NCBI RefSeq assembly: GCF_028372415.1
Contig: NC_092873.1
Location: forward strand, 352,546,660 to 352,610,659
DNA: 64,000 nt
Source of the DNA: Notamacropus eugenii
Taxonomy: Eukaryota > Chordata > Mammalia > Diprotodontia > Macropodidae
Reading direction: 5' to 3'
In this document: in pieces, positions 42,976-53,633 of the stretch
Position numbering within the stretch: position 1 is the first letter of the stretch
How the letters are laid out: every line of letters starts with the position of its first letter
The notes under the pieces: generated by a model
Told to the model about the DNA's origin: nothing
The model's database searches: none
Seen by the model: the letters and a program-made list of their open reading frames with translations, nothing else
Position numbers and translations under genes: made by a program

Positions 42976-43989
42976 GATCATTCCTAGAATTCTCTGTGGG
43001 GTTTCCTCTGACAGTTCCCAACTCCACATTTCCCCAACAAGCCCCAGATGGGTGTCCCCAAAGGACACAAAAGAATCTTTGGTTCCCTCTTTCCTCCTTT
43101 CCCTCCCCCCAAAACTCCTATGCAGTCCAGTTGGCTAGCAACAAACCAGAATTCCATTACCTTTGGCCTCCCAGCCTCTCCCCACTCAGCAAGAAAGAGG
43201 AAAGACTGCAGCTCCCACAGCAATTATACCCCTCCCACTACCCCCACCTCTCAACCCAGACAGGAGCAAGCCTGAGAAGGGCAGACTTCACTGACCTAAA
43301 GAGGACTCCTCATCTCCTCACCAATCTTCCCCCACTCCATCCCTTCTCCCTCCTCAACCCCCTCTTCTTCAGGGTTGTTGGGGGAAAGCTAGGTCTTTAT
43401 GGTGCCCATAAGGAATGAAATGCCCAGGACAGCAGAGACCAGTGAGAAGGCCCCCCCGTCCTCACCCTGGTCAGAATTGTTCCGTGGCTGGAATGACAGC
43501 CCAAAGGCCACTCCATTTGTGTACCTTTCAGCCCTGTCACAGAGTGGTTATTGATGGGCTCAGGCCATAATGGAGGCCTCTGCTCCATCCCCAGTTACTA
43601 AGGCAAGCCCCCTTTGTAGGGGCAGCCCAGGGAATAGTTCACGAACCCTGAATGCTGAATTAAAAAAGACCAGCCTGAGTTTATGCTACCAGGGAGAAGG
43701 GAGGAGGGGGCTGTGGGGAGATGATTCTTGGAGGCTGTTTCCATGGGTTCTTATGGAACAAGGGAAAGAGGATGCTGGGGAGAGAGGATGAGTCAGAGCT
43801 ACCTGTAGGTCATATCACCCACTTTCTGGACAAGGACATTTGAGTGGCTAGAGACTAGGAAATAGGAGGCATGTATCCAAGTCAATTGAGATAGGGTTTG
43901 GAAGGCTGGTATTGAACAATCAGTTCTCTCTCAGAAAAGAACATGAAAAGACAAAGACAGGAAGGTCTCAATTCAACAACAAATTCAAG
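42976..43989. other. Unique DNA, candidate conserved block
   Basis: No repeat recognised. 43370-43720 is GC-balanced with an even look (GGGCTCAGGCCATAATGGAG). Several open frames of up to 140 codons overlap on both strands here, without recognisable domains or splice structure. Confidence 0.35.
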
Positions 43990-44245
43990 AAACCATCCTT
44001 CAAGGTATCCTCTCGTCCATGAACCTTTCCTTATTTCTACTCACATCCCCAAACTTCTGGAAGTAATTTCTTCCCTTCTCCAGTTTTCTCAACCATTTTC
44101 TATGGTTCTCTGCCTTCTCCACTCATCATATTCTAATTTTTCTTATGTTATAATACATCCCAGTTTTAAGCCCTCCATTGTATTTTAGGCTCCTTGAGGG
44201 CACAGATGGCTCTGATTTTATTTTTATACTGGCCAGAGCCTGCCT
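43990..44245 (+). repeat. L2 LINE 3' end
   Basis: AACCATCCTTCAAGGTATCC, GGCTCCTTGAGGGCACAGAT, GTCAGCACAAAGTGCCTTGT. Confidence 0.7.
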
Positions 44246-45104
44246 GGTCAGCACAAAGTGCCTTGTAAATTGTCAGCTCCTATAAGAATAGTAATAGGAG
44301 TTTAGACTCATCTCTGCAAGTTTTCAATATACCTTATCCATATCCCCTTATTCCATTCCCAGTTTCCCAAATGAGAAATGATGACTCTTTCAAAGCCAAC
44401 TTGTTAGTGTAGTGGGGGCACTGGTCAACGAGAATGCAGACTTTAGAGCCTTTATTTCAATCCACATACAGTCTTGGTGAACTTGAGTCCAGAAATGTGT
44501 AATGGAGGGGGCTTTTCCCTTCTGACTTCAGAGCAGGCCCAGGTATCCTGTTTCCTGCCAGTCATTACTTCTTGGTAATGAAAAGTCTTTTTCATATGTT
44601 CATGAATGCACAACACTTCTGTTTATTTTGTCTCTTATTCCTTATTCTTTTTTAATCTTAGGTGAATGAGTACCCAGAGACAGAATAGGACAATTATGAA
44701 ATGATGACCTTCCTGAAAAAACCAGTAGGGAGGTGCATTGAAAGGTATACTCAGAAATTAGAATCAGTATCAGAGGCTTCTGGTAGCTATGATAGCCAAC
44801 TCCAGTGAAGAAACCTTAAAGCAGCTGAGAGACCTATTTGACCTAGGCCAACAAGGAGCCAGACTAGATATGCAAAAGACCCATATGTCCATAGCCCATG
44901 CCATACCCACAGATGCACTCGTTGAAGAAAAAGGACACCTAGGGTTGAGTAAAATCCCTCCTCTTCCTCCAAGTTGGCAGGGATGTTTTGTAGTAATCGC
45001 TTTAAATATTAATCTCTTTTCCCCAGGAACCAAATGGGTGTGTAGAGAAGAGACTATACTTCCTGCTTCTGGAGTTTGGTCCTTGCTATACCTTCTGAAT
45101 AAAT
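44246..45104. other. Unique non-coding DNA
   Basis: About 860 bp without recognised repeats. 44395-44640 resembles conserved non-coding sequence (GTCATTACTTCTTGGTAATG). A 120-codon plus frame at 44789-45151 runs into the MAR1 and resembles no family I know. Confidence 0.35.
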
Positions 45105-45359
45105 TTGTTGTTATTCAGTTGTTTTTTTCAGTCCTGTCTGACTCCTTGTGACTCTGTTTGGAGTTTTCTGGGCAAAGATTCTGAAGTGGTTTGCCATTTC
45201 CTTCCCTATCTCATTTTATAGCTGAGGAAACTGAGGCAAACGGGGCTAAGTGACTTGCTCAAGATCACACCTCTAGGAAGTATCTGAGGCCAGATGTGAA
45301 CTCAGGTCATCCTAACTCCAGCCCTGGCACTCTATCCACTGCACCACCTAGTTGCCCCA
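45105..45359 (-). repeat. MAR1-type SINE
   Basis: TTGTTGTTATTCAGTTGTTT, TCCTGTCTGACTCCTTGTGA, TTATAGCTGAGGAAACTGAG, CTGCACCACCTAGTTGCCCC; nearly complete. Confidence 0.95.
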
Positions 45360-45679
45360 TCTGAGTTAATATTCCTTTATAAAAATTAATTAATATTATT
45401 TGACTAATTGATATGAGGGAGATGTTAACTGGTTGATTGATTTTGGAGAAGCACATAAGATGGAGGCGCATGAATGGTAATGTTAAGGAACAGCCCCTCA
45501 AAGTTAACCTAGAGCCTTGGATCAAGAAGTGGGAGACATAGTAGCTCCTCTCTGGGGATTCAACCTGTCAATACAGGTGAGGTTGGGAGAGTGAACCCAG
45601 AAACTGTACTACATTAATAAGGATTGGGTCCAGAATGACATACCCAGAGTGGAGAACAATGGGACATGTGCAAATCTGG
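45360..45679. other. Unique DNA
   Basis: Nothing recognised. Confidence 0.35.
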
Positions 45680-45990
45680 GTGGAGCAATAGAAGAAACAT
45701 TAGATTTGGACTCAGAGGAACCAAATTTGAAACCTAGCTCGGCCATTCCCCTTTTTTTGACCTTGAGTAACCTGTCTGGGTCTATTTCTTCATCTTCCAA
45801 AGGAGGGGTTTGGACTGGCTGACATCTGAAGATATCCAGTTCCAAATCAACAGTCAATGACTAACTTTTCCTTTTTGTCCTCTGGTGGTGGAGGATGGGG
45901 AGTGAGGGGAAAAGGAAAAAAAGAAACCTGTGTCTATAGAACCCAGTCCAATGATGGTCACACAGTAGGCACTTCCTAGATATTGGTGGA
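45680..45990 (+). repeat. MIR type B SINE and an L2 end
   Basis: 45680-45857: AGATTTGGACTCAGAGGAAC, TTTCTTCATCTTCCAAAGGA, GTTTGGACTGGCTGACATCT. 45940-45990: L2-like end CACACAGTAGGCACTTCCTA. Confidence 0.72.
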
Positions 45991-47309
45991 TAATGACAGC
46001 CTAGCATCCTGGTACATGGTTGCCCTAGAAATCTGTGGAGATGTGAATGCTTTAGTGGGGGAGATCATGGCTACATAAAGGGCTGGCATTATTTTCTGTC
46101 ATTCAGATCGCTCACATTTTATCTCCTATTTTTTTTCACTCTTCAGTACTCTACAAAGAAACAGTCGTTTTTCTCTTTGAACAGCTTTGCTCAGGAGCTC
46201 AGCACTCCATTTTTGTAGTCTAAGAAATTGTGCAGCACTGAGAAATATCGCAACAATTATTTGCTTCTTGGTTTTTCCTTACTGCCACCAGAAATAATAA
46301 AATGGTTTGTTTCTCTTGGCAACCTTCATCCAATGGTTCCCCATGTGTGTGTTGCTTTCTTCAATTTTCCCCTCTACAAAATCTCGTCGTGTTTAATAAC
46401 GATAAATCAGGAGAGTGATTGCAGCCCGAAAGAGGAGTGAGTGCAAGGCTGTGAAACTTCACCTCCAAATCTCGGCTTGCTAGGGTTTCCACATCTGGAG
46501 CCCATTTCAGTTAGAGCAATGACAATTCCTAATAAATGTTAATGGAGAGCCTACTCAGGTTCGTATACTAGAACCATAATTCAGCCTGTCTTTCTGCCAG
46601 CTGACCTTTTTAACATCCAGAAGACACCCACCCCAGTGCCAGCTACAGCCCCGGATTGCTTAATGAGCATATGGGGAGAAAACAAGGCTTGTTGCCATCA
46701 TCTGCCTTTCTCTCTTTCCTCCTCCCAGGCTTCTCTTTGCAAGTTCCCTGGACCCTGAGGCTTTCCTGCCACCCAGGTGGTTAGGAGGAGTCTGGTAAAA
46801 GGGCACAGATGTCACTGTGCTCCCAGGTGGATTCCCCAAATGCTTAGTAAACCTGGCTGGCCTAGCGCCATTCCCACCTGAGTGCTTAATGAGCCTTGCC
46901 TGAAAAACAGAGCTCTCAGGGAGCATCCTGTGTACAGGCAAAGCAAATGAATTTTGAGAGACACCACAAGGCAACCTGCTACCATCTCTCCTACTCGCTT
47001 GTTTCAGAGCCTGAAATTCCCACCAACAGGGCCAGACACTCTACTGGGCTAAAGTATGGTGATTTCAGGAGGTCCTCTGTTAAAATGCTACCTCTGTGTT
47101 ACCTGAGAGGGAAACCACGTGAACATACCAGTACCTAGAGACACATAAGCAAAGAGCCCTTTATCAGACTAGTCAGCTATGACTGAAGAGAGAGCAAGGG
47201 CCTAAGGGATTGGGCTCAGGAAATGTAAACATTGATGAGGGAAAAAGGATGAGAAAATCCATGCAGTAAGGCTGTGATAGAAAGAACAGGAATAGTAGAG
47301 GTGGGGAGG
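45991..47309. other. Unique DNA, strongest candidate for conserved non-coding sequence
   Basis: 1.3 kb without recognised repeats. 46120-46640 has TAAT-type sites and even base use. 46640-46900 has repeated TGCTTAATGAGC/TGCTTAGTAA motifs and three CAGGTG E-boxes at 46774, 46824 and 46875. No convincing exon. Confidence 0.4.
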
Positions 47310-47555
47310 CAAGAGACCTGAGATTTAGTCCTTGTTATTAACCAACTGTATGACTTTGTTAATCCATCTTGTCTTTATTTCATGATCAGTTTTTTTTTTG
47401 AGTGAAAAAGGCAAACATTTCTTTTCTCTCCAGAATAAATCCTCCTCTCTGATAAAAAGTGATTAACAAACCACTTCAATGTATTTGCCGAGAAAACCTT
47501 CCCCCAAATTACTTTACTGGACTATGTTAAAGACCCTATGACAATCACAATCATC
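47310..47555 (+). repeat. MAR1-related SINE with replaced body, copy 1
   Basis: A MIR-like head region (TTAACCAACTGTATGACTTT, AATCCATCTTGTCTTTATTT) runs into a body unlike MAR1 (AGTGAAAAAGGCAAACATTT, CCAGAATAAATCCTCCTCTC, GATAAAAAGTGATTAACAAA), then a MAR1-like tail (CCACTTCAATGTATTTGCCG, AGAAAACCTTCCCCCAAATT). The same body recurs at 48528 and 49647. Confidence 0.7.
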
Positions 47556-48006
47556 TATCAAGCAGTTGTATCCCTGGTGCTTAGCACCATGTCTGGCACA
47601 TTGTAAATGTTTAATAAATGCTCTAGCTATACCCATTTTGCAGTTGGGGAAAACTGAGGCTTAGAGAAGTTTTGTTTTCCCAGGGTTGCATAGCTAGTGA
47701 GTGGTTTCAGAGTCAATGCAATGACCTTAGAAAAAGGGGGCTGAAATAGTAATGATAAAAGGAAGGAGAGAGCTAGACCATGCTAAGAATGAAGGACAGA
47801 ATGATAAGGAGAGCTCAGGGGGGATTCAATACTGCACTTCCCTATGGGAGAAAGGAAGACAGGGAGAAGATACGGAAATCATCACCTCTACCAACAGACA
47901 AGAGGGAAAGGTCAAAGAGCTGTCAATGGGGAAAGAGCTATTGTTAACAGAATTTTTAATTATACACACAGGCGAGCAGGAACACCTAGTAGGAATTCAT
48001 GTGATG
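47556..48006. other. L2 end, MIR fragment and unique DNA
   Basis: 47567-47625 is an L2 plus end (CTGGCACATTGTAAATGTTT). 47625-47718 is a MIR-like minus body (CCCATTTTGCAGTTGGGGAA). 47728-48006 is unassigned, purine-rich. Confidence 0.6.
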
Positions 48007-48300
48007 TAGTAGAAAAAGCAAAGTGAGTTAAAAAGATTCAGTCTTCAAGTCCATACTTCTCCCACTTTTGAGCTACGTGAGCCCAGGGAAAATCAGCTGC
48101 TGAGTCTCAATTTTCTTCATCAGCAAAATGGGGGTATTTAAATAGAGCACTTATTAAATGTTTACTATGTGCCAGGCTAAGCACTGGGGATATAAATAGA
48201 AGTAAACATGACATTCTCTGACCTCAAGGAGCTTAGATTCTAATAGGGGAAGCTAATATATCAAGGACAACTGAAAAGAAGAGGGAGGGGAAAAGGTGGA
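48007..48300. repeat. MIR-like SINE (plus) then L2 end (minus)
   Basis: 48007-48140 plus: TCTTCATCAGCAAAATGGGG. 48140-48300 minus L2: GCACTTATTAAATGTTTACT, TCTGACCTCAAGGAGCTTAG. Confidence 0.78.
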
Positions 48301-48527
48301 GGGAGTATACAAGCAGTATGAAGAGACATGATCTGAGGAGAGGAGATGACCCTGAGTTGTGTTTATCCTTCAACACTCTAGTGTTGGCACTCTAGCTGGG
48401 GGATTGGGAGGAAAGCGCCTGGAGAGTGTGTGCCCTTCTCTCTATTGTCTGGACTAGAATTATATAGATTTGTTCCCCCAAATATCGCTGGTGGTATTTT
48501 ATAGAGAATGAGCTCTAATAATAAGAA
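48301..48527. other. Unique DNA
   Basis: Nothing recognised. Confidence 0.35.
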
Positions 48528-48690
48528 GAACCATAGTCCAACAAAGTGACCTGGGGGGGAGGTTTTCTTGGCAAATATATTGGGGTGGTTTGTTAATCAT
48601 TTTTTATCAGAAGGGAGGATTTATTCTGGAGAGAAAGAAATGTTTGCCTTTTTTCACTCAAAAAAATTCTAATCATGATGTAATATGAGA
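48528..48690 (-). repeat. MAR1-related SINE with replaced body, copy 2
   Basis: Plus strand: GGTTTTCTTGGCAAATATAT, TGGTTTGTTAATCATTTTTT, GAGGATTTATTCTGGAGAGA, AATGTTTGCCTTTTTTCACT. This is the inverse of copy 1 with high similarity across the unusual body. Confidence 0.75.
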
Positions 48691-49364
48691 ATAATTTTTA
48701 GAAGTTCAGAAAGAAAGCAACTTTCCTGGTTGCTCTTATGGGGGAAAATAGCTCCACACTTACATCCATTGGTTTGACTCCTTTTCTCCAAACTCTATGC
48801 AAAAGGTATGCAAAAGACTATCAGAAATAGTGAATGGTGAGCAAACCCATTCAGCAAAAAAGCAAAAAAAAGAAAATAGAAACCAGAGAAGTTAGACAGA
48901 TTAGAATATAAGAGAAAATACATGAATGAGTAAACTCCTTAGATGAGATCAAGATTAGGCCTCAGTTTAACTAAGAGAATAATCCTTCTCTCACCCAAGG
49001 GGAAATTCTCTTTGAAGTTTTCAGGGAGGTAAGTTGAAAATCTGGAACATGTTAAGGAGCCAGCTTCCTCTATGTCCATCTGCAGCTTCCAAAGTCTTTC
49101 ACTCCATGCAATCCCTTCTGAAGTGTCAAACCTCTGTCTCTCTCTCTCTTTCTCTTTCTTCCTTCCAAGAAGCTCAGTCACCAACTTTATCCCCTCAGTG
49201 GGTCCACAATGTCTACTTCTCATTCTGTCCACTAACTAGTAGCCATGCTGATAGCACCAAAATGCCCCAGAAGCCTGGAAAAGCTGATCATTTTGGCACT
49301 GCCCCATCCTCCCAGCCGTTTTCTCCTCCTCTCTTTTAATTTCTATTAATGGCCTCCTTGCTAG
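48691..49364. other. Unique DNA
   Basis: About 670 bp, with a short CT run near 49135-49165. No gene or repeat recognised. Confidence 0.4.
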
Positions 49365-50105
49365 TTCCCAAACTGGACATTCCATCTGGATTGTTTTCTG
49401 GGTCTGCCCCTGGGCCTTCCTTCCTTCTTTTCCCCAAATTTCTAGCTTCCTTCAAGGCTCAGTTCATGTATTATCTCCTATGAGAAGCCCCTCCGGATTC
49501 CCACAGTGTTTAGTGCTTTGTCTTTCCTCCTCTATGTAATTCTCTATCTATTACATCCCTCAGCACAATATAAACCCCTTGAAGGCAGGGGCTATTTTCA
49601 TACTGTTGCTGTATCCCCAGTACCTATTGCAGTGCTTTACACATCATGTTGCTGAGTCATTTTCAGTTACGTTCACTCTTCCTGACTCCTTTTTTTTGCA
49701 GGGGGTAGGGGGCAGGGGAAGTTCTTTCCGCAAATATATTGGAGTGGTTTTTATTAGAAGGGAGGACTTCTTTTGGAGAGAAAGAAATGTTTGCCTTTTT
49801 CACTCAAAAAACTGAATATGATATAAAGGCAAAATGGATTAACAAAACATATTTTAATTTTTTTAAAAGGGCTCCAAATCACTCTGCAGGAGAGAGCCTT
49901 CTCCTGGTTCCTTCAGCTGCTAGTGCCTTCTCCTCTCTATTTTCTATTTATTCTGTATACCGTCTATATATTGGTATTTCTTCGCTTGTTGTTTCCCCAT
50001 TAGAATAGAAGCTCCTTGAAGACAAGGACAATTTTTGCGTTTCTTTGTATCCCCAGTGCTTAGCACAATTTCTAACACAGAGTAAATGCTTAATAAACTC
50101 TTATC
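49365..50105 (+). repeat. L2 LINE 3' ends around a SINE
   Basis: 49365-49645: AGCTTCCTTCAAGGCTCAGT, ATATAAACCCCTTGAAGGCA, CAGTACCTATTGCAGTGCTT. 49868-50105: AGCTGCTAGTGCCTTCTCCT, TTAGAATAGAAGCTCCTTGA, GTGCTTAGCACAATTTCTAA. They carry overlapping 3' UTR content, so they are two L2 copies. Confidence 0.8.
49647..49860 (-). repeat. MAR1-related SINE with replaced body, copy 3
   Basis: The RTE-type tail is recognisable (TTGCTGAGTCATTTTCAGTT, TTCACTCTTCCTGACTCC), then CCGCAAATATATTGGAGTGG, TTATTAGAAGGGAGGACTTC, GAGAGAAAGAAATGTTTGCC and GGCAAAATGGATTAACAAAA. It is the copy that best shows the link to MAR1. Confidence 0.75.
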
Positions 50106-50139
50106 ATCTGATTATCAAAATTGTACAGACTGTGATTAT

Positions 50140-50265
50140 TTGCGTGTCTTACTATGTTATAAATTTCTGGTAGCAAGGGTTATTATGTTTTATTTCCTCT
50201 TTGTATCTCCAACATCCAGTGCTTTGTACACAGTAAGTGCTTAATGTAAACTTGTTGAATTGACT
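50140..50265 (+). repeat. L2 LINE 3' end
   Basis: GTATCTCCAACATCCAGTGC, ACAGTAAGTGCTTAATGTAA. Confidence 0.8.
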
Positions 50266-50354
50266 GGTTAAAGAGATAAACAGGGAGAAAAGTCTTCATG
50301 CGGACTGTAACCTATCCTGGTTAGGGGTAGGGCAAGCCCCAACTATTCGTGATT

Positions 50355-50613
50355 GGGGGGCAACTAGGTAGTTCAGTGGATAGAGTGCTGGGCCTGAAGT
50401 CAGAAAGATTGATTTTCTTGAGCTCAAATCTAGCCTCAGACACTCACTAACTGTGTGACCCTGGGCAAGTCACTTAACCCTGTTTGCTTCTGTTCCTCAT
50501 CTGTAAAATGAGCTGGAGAAGGAAATGGCAAATCACTCTAAGATCTTTGCTGAGAAAACTCCAAACTGGGTCATAAACTGTCGGACAAGACTAAAACAAC
50601 CGAACACAACAAC
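50355..50613 (+). repeat. MAR1-type SINE
   Basis: GGGCAACTAGGTAGTTCAGT head, CTGGGCAAGTCACTTAACCC, GAGCTGGAGAAGGAAATGGC, CTGTCGGACAAGACTAAAAC tail; complete. Confidence 0.95.
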
Positions 50614-50779
50614 TACATTCATGATTACCATTAGCATACAAAACTTTTCTTGCCTCCCCAACCAAGAGTAACTGAGGACCAGAAAGATTAAAAAATCATG
50701 GCCAAAGCCTCCCAGAAAATCCCATCATTAGAATTTCAGAATTAGAAGGGTTGTCATTGTTCATCTTGTATTACCATCA

Positions 50780-50925
50780 ATCAGATTCCAGCTCAGATAA
50801 TTTAGTACCAGTGCCATCTTAGGCAAATTACTTAGACTTTTTGGGCCTCAGTTACCTTATTTATAAAACAAGGCAGTTGGATTAAAGGCCACTTCCAGCA
50901 TCTGGTTAAAGATCTCCAGTGACAA
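50780..50925 (+). repeat. MIR type B SINE
   Basis: CATCTTAGGCAAATTACTTA, CTCAGTTACCTTATTTATAA, GGCCACTTCCAGCATCTGG. Confidence 0.75.
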
Positions 50926-51015
50926 GGAGCCCATCCTTCTGAAAGCAGCTCATTCCATTTTGGGTTAGCCCTCATAACTGTCTGTCTTAAATCAAGCCTA
51001 TAATTCCATCCATAC
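50926..51015 (-). repeat. CR1/L3-like LINE fragment
   Basis: GAGCCCATCCTTCTGAAAGC, CTCATTCCATTTTGGGTTAG, TTAAATCAAGCCTATAATTC. In reverse this resembles the CR1/L3 3' region. Confidence 0.55.
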
Positions 51016-51109
51016 TATTGCTAGTGGGAGAGGGCAAAAGAGAAAGGGAGGGAACTTTAGCTACCAGATTTCTCAACTACCTCTCTCACGGGGCTATACT
51101 AGCCTTGTA

Positions 51110-51512
51110 CTTGGTAGCTTGCATTTTATCCTCCTCACTGGACTGTGAGCTCCTTGAGGACAGACACTGTCTTTTGCCTTTCTTTGACTCCCCAGTGCTC
51201 CCCATGGTGCCTGGCACATAGTAACACTTAAATGCTGATTGATACTTTCTCCCATGCCCAGAATGCACTGCCTCCTCATCCCTGCCCCTTGGAATCCCTC
51301 AATTTCCTTTAAGATTCTCTCAAGTACCATTTTCTTCTCGAGACCTTTCTTGCTCCTCCCAGATGCTGGTGCCTTCTCTCCCGAGGTTACATTGTATATA
51401 CTTATAAATGTGTGTGTTGACTCCTTCATTAGAACATAAACTTCCTGCTTTTGACTTTGTATCCCCAGATCCTATAATGCTGCCTGGCACAACTAAGTTG
51501 ATTACTGATTGA
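51110..51512 (+). repeat. Two L2 LINE 3' ends in tandem
   Basis: First: CTGGACTGTGAGCTCCTTGA to GCCTGGCACATAGTAACACT. Second: CCCATGCCCAGAATGCACTG, AGATGCTGGTGCCTTCTCTC, to TGATTACTGATTGAC. Confidence 0.9.
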
Positions 51513-51544
51513 CCAATTTGATAGGAGTTGGAGGAAATGCATTA

Positions 51545-51635
51545 CTATCACTGGGACTCCGCTTTCTCCTATGTAAAATGAAGGGGCTGGATGGGATGAC
51601 CCAGGCGGAGGGCCTTTCTAACTCTAAACCAGATG
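51545..51635 (+). repeat. MIR type B SINE 3' end
   Basis: TTTCTCCTATGTAAAATGAA, GGCTGGATGGGATGACCCAG, CTTTCTAACTCTAAACC. Confidence 0.7.
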
Positions 51636-52489
51636 AGCTATGGTGGCTAAGCTGTGAGCCTGTCTTCCCCCCTTCTAGGTGGTACTTCCCAATACTAAGG
51701 AGTGGGTTCCTGTCAGTTTTGAGGAAGAGAAGAAAATTAGATTGCTTTTCCATCACTGATCCTCTTGGGATCTCTAGAGATCTCCAGTGATTCTGTACCT
51801 AATGGAATAACAATTTTAGTCTTGAGGTTTCCTCCTGGAATAGTCGTGGTCCCATTGTCCCTCAAGTGATCAGAATCATCCAATCCGCTGTGAGTCATGC
51901 AGGAGGAAGTAACTAAGCAAGGCTTTGTGCTGAAAAATTTAACTTCTAGCACCTGAGCTAAAGAGTTCAGTGGGAGTTTCTTTCCTGCCCAGTTAAAATG
52001 ACAAATTGGTACATGAGTGCTTAATGAAAGATGCTGGAAACGTCCTCAAAGATCAGAAAAATCGCCTCTTAGAGTTGACAGCCAGGCCATCTGCATTCCC
52101 ACATTCCTATTAATTCCTTAACAATAAACGACAGGAGAGCCTAGAGGGTTAACAGCTTAATTTAATCTCGGAGATTCCTTCCAGGGGCCATGCAGCATCA
52201 AGAATTAGAAAGGCATTTATATGCACACCCGATTTTTTTTTTTCTAAATTGCAGGATGGGTCTTAAGGATCAATCATACACATGCCTTGCCTAAGTGTCA
52301 GCATGCTGTCCCCTCAAAACTGACAACAGTCCTCGAGTTGACAGTTTCCCCACAGCAGGGAAAGATGACATCATGCCCACCAAGCATCCCCTCTCTCACT
52401 TTCCCTGTGTCACATAACCAGGACCAGGGCCCTTTCCCTCTCTTTTCATCATATAACCAGATAGATTGTGCTTGTCATTAGGCCTTCAA
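51636..52489. other. Unique DNA, candidate conserved non-coding block
   Basis: No repeat recognised. 51840-52260 has features of a conserved block (GCTGTGAGTCATGCAGGAGG, TCCTATTAATTCCTTAACAA, AACAGCTTAATTTAATC). No exon seen. Confidence 0.4.
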
Positions 52490-53150
52490 GTGGAATCACT
52501 GACTTAGAGGCAGAAATGAACTTTTAAAAATATATTTCATTTTTTCCAATAACATGTAAAAACAATTTTTAACATTTTTTTTAAAACTTGTGTTCCAAAT
52601 TCTTTCTGTCCCGCCATTCTCCCTTCCCTGAGATCGTAAGCAGTTTGCTATAGGTTATACATGGGCAACATGCAAAACGTATTTCTACATTAGTCACATT
52701 TTGAAAGAAAATACAGACCAAAAAGAAAAATGAAGTAAAAAAAAGTATGCTTCAATCTGCATTCAGACTCTATCAGTTACTCTTTCTCTGGAGGCGAATA
52801 GCATTTTTCGTCATGAGTCTTTTGGAATGGTCTGAGATCATTGTGTGGTGAGAATAGCAAAGTCATTCACAGTCGATCATTGTACAATATTGCTGATACT
52901 GTGTACAATGCTCTACTGGTTCTGGTCACTTCATTTTGCATCAGTTCATATAAGTCTTCCCAGGTTTTTCTGAAACCATCCTGCTTACAGAAACGACCTT
53001 TGAGGTAATTCAATCCAACTTCCTCATTATATAGTTGAAGGAAACTGAGACCCAGAAAGGGGAAGGGACTTGCCTAAAATCGTGCAGCTAGTAAGCTAGG
53101 ATTCAAACCCAGATCTTTTGACTCTGACAAATCTTTCTACTATATTATAC
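52490..53150 (-). repeat. MIR type B SINE split by an L1
   Basis: Tail side 52490-52524 (GACTTAGAGGCAGAAATGAA); it resumes after the L1 with TTTGAGGTAATTCAATCC, GGAAACTGAGACCCAGAAAG, GCAGCTAGTAAGCTAGGATT. Confidence 0.8.
52525..52987 (-). mobile_element. L1 3' end, 5'-truncated
   Basis: Minus L1 3' UTR: AATAACATGTAAAAACAATT, CTATAGGTTATACATGGGCA, TTTTGAAAGAAAATACAGAC, TTGCATCAGTTCATATAAGT. Flanks CAGAAATGAACTTT (52511-52524) and CAGAAACGACCTTT (52988-53001) match at 12 of 14. Confidence 0.9.
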
Positions 53151-53633
53151 TAGACATTCTATATGCTGCTCTTATTCCAGTTTTCCCAAATGTAGAGCTG
53201 GATACCTTATGGGCAAGTGGAATGGGTAGGCTTCTTTGTCGTATCATTCTGAAGGTCAGAACTGTCCCTTTGTCCCAAAATATCTGCTCCACTCACCTGG
53301 ATGCACCCACTTGTAAGCAGTTCTGAGGCACGGCCCATGCAGAAGGAGGAGGAAAGGGAGGAAGATGTAGAAAATCAGGGAGTACGTGGTAAGATTTAAA
53401 GCAAAGCTGACCTGCTTAGACCTTACCAATCCTGCTAAGAAAACATTCTGGCTAGCTTCTGACTCCTTTGTTTGTTGCATCCTGACCTGATTTGCTCCCT
53501 GATGAACAAATTCTGAGTCATCTCTGCTTGGAATTTTATGCTCCAGATGAGCTTTCTGGGATGGATCTCCTTCACAGGACCTCAACTTTGCATTGACCTT
53601 GTCACCATTTGCCTCAGTAGAATTGTCATTACT
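53151..53633. other. Unique DNA
   Basis: Nothing recognised beside the pentanucleotide array. Confidence 0.4.

Noticed and set aside
42996-43418. 140-codon plus-strand frame with proline-rich product
   Set aside because: Overlaps other long frames on both strands in C-rich DNA, which is expected by chance; no domain seen.
44789-45151. 120-codon plus-strand frame
   Set aside because: No recognisable family, runs into a MAR1 SINE, no splice or promoter evidence. Kept as unique DNA.
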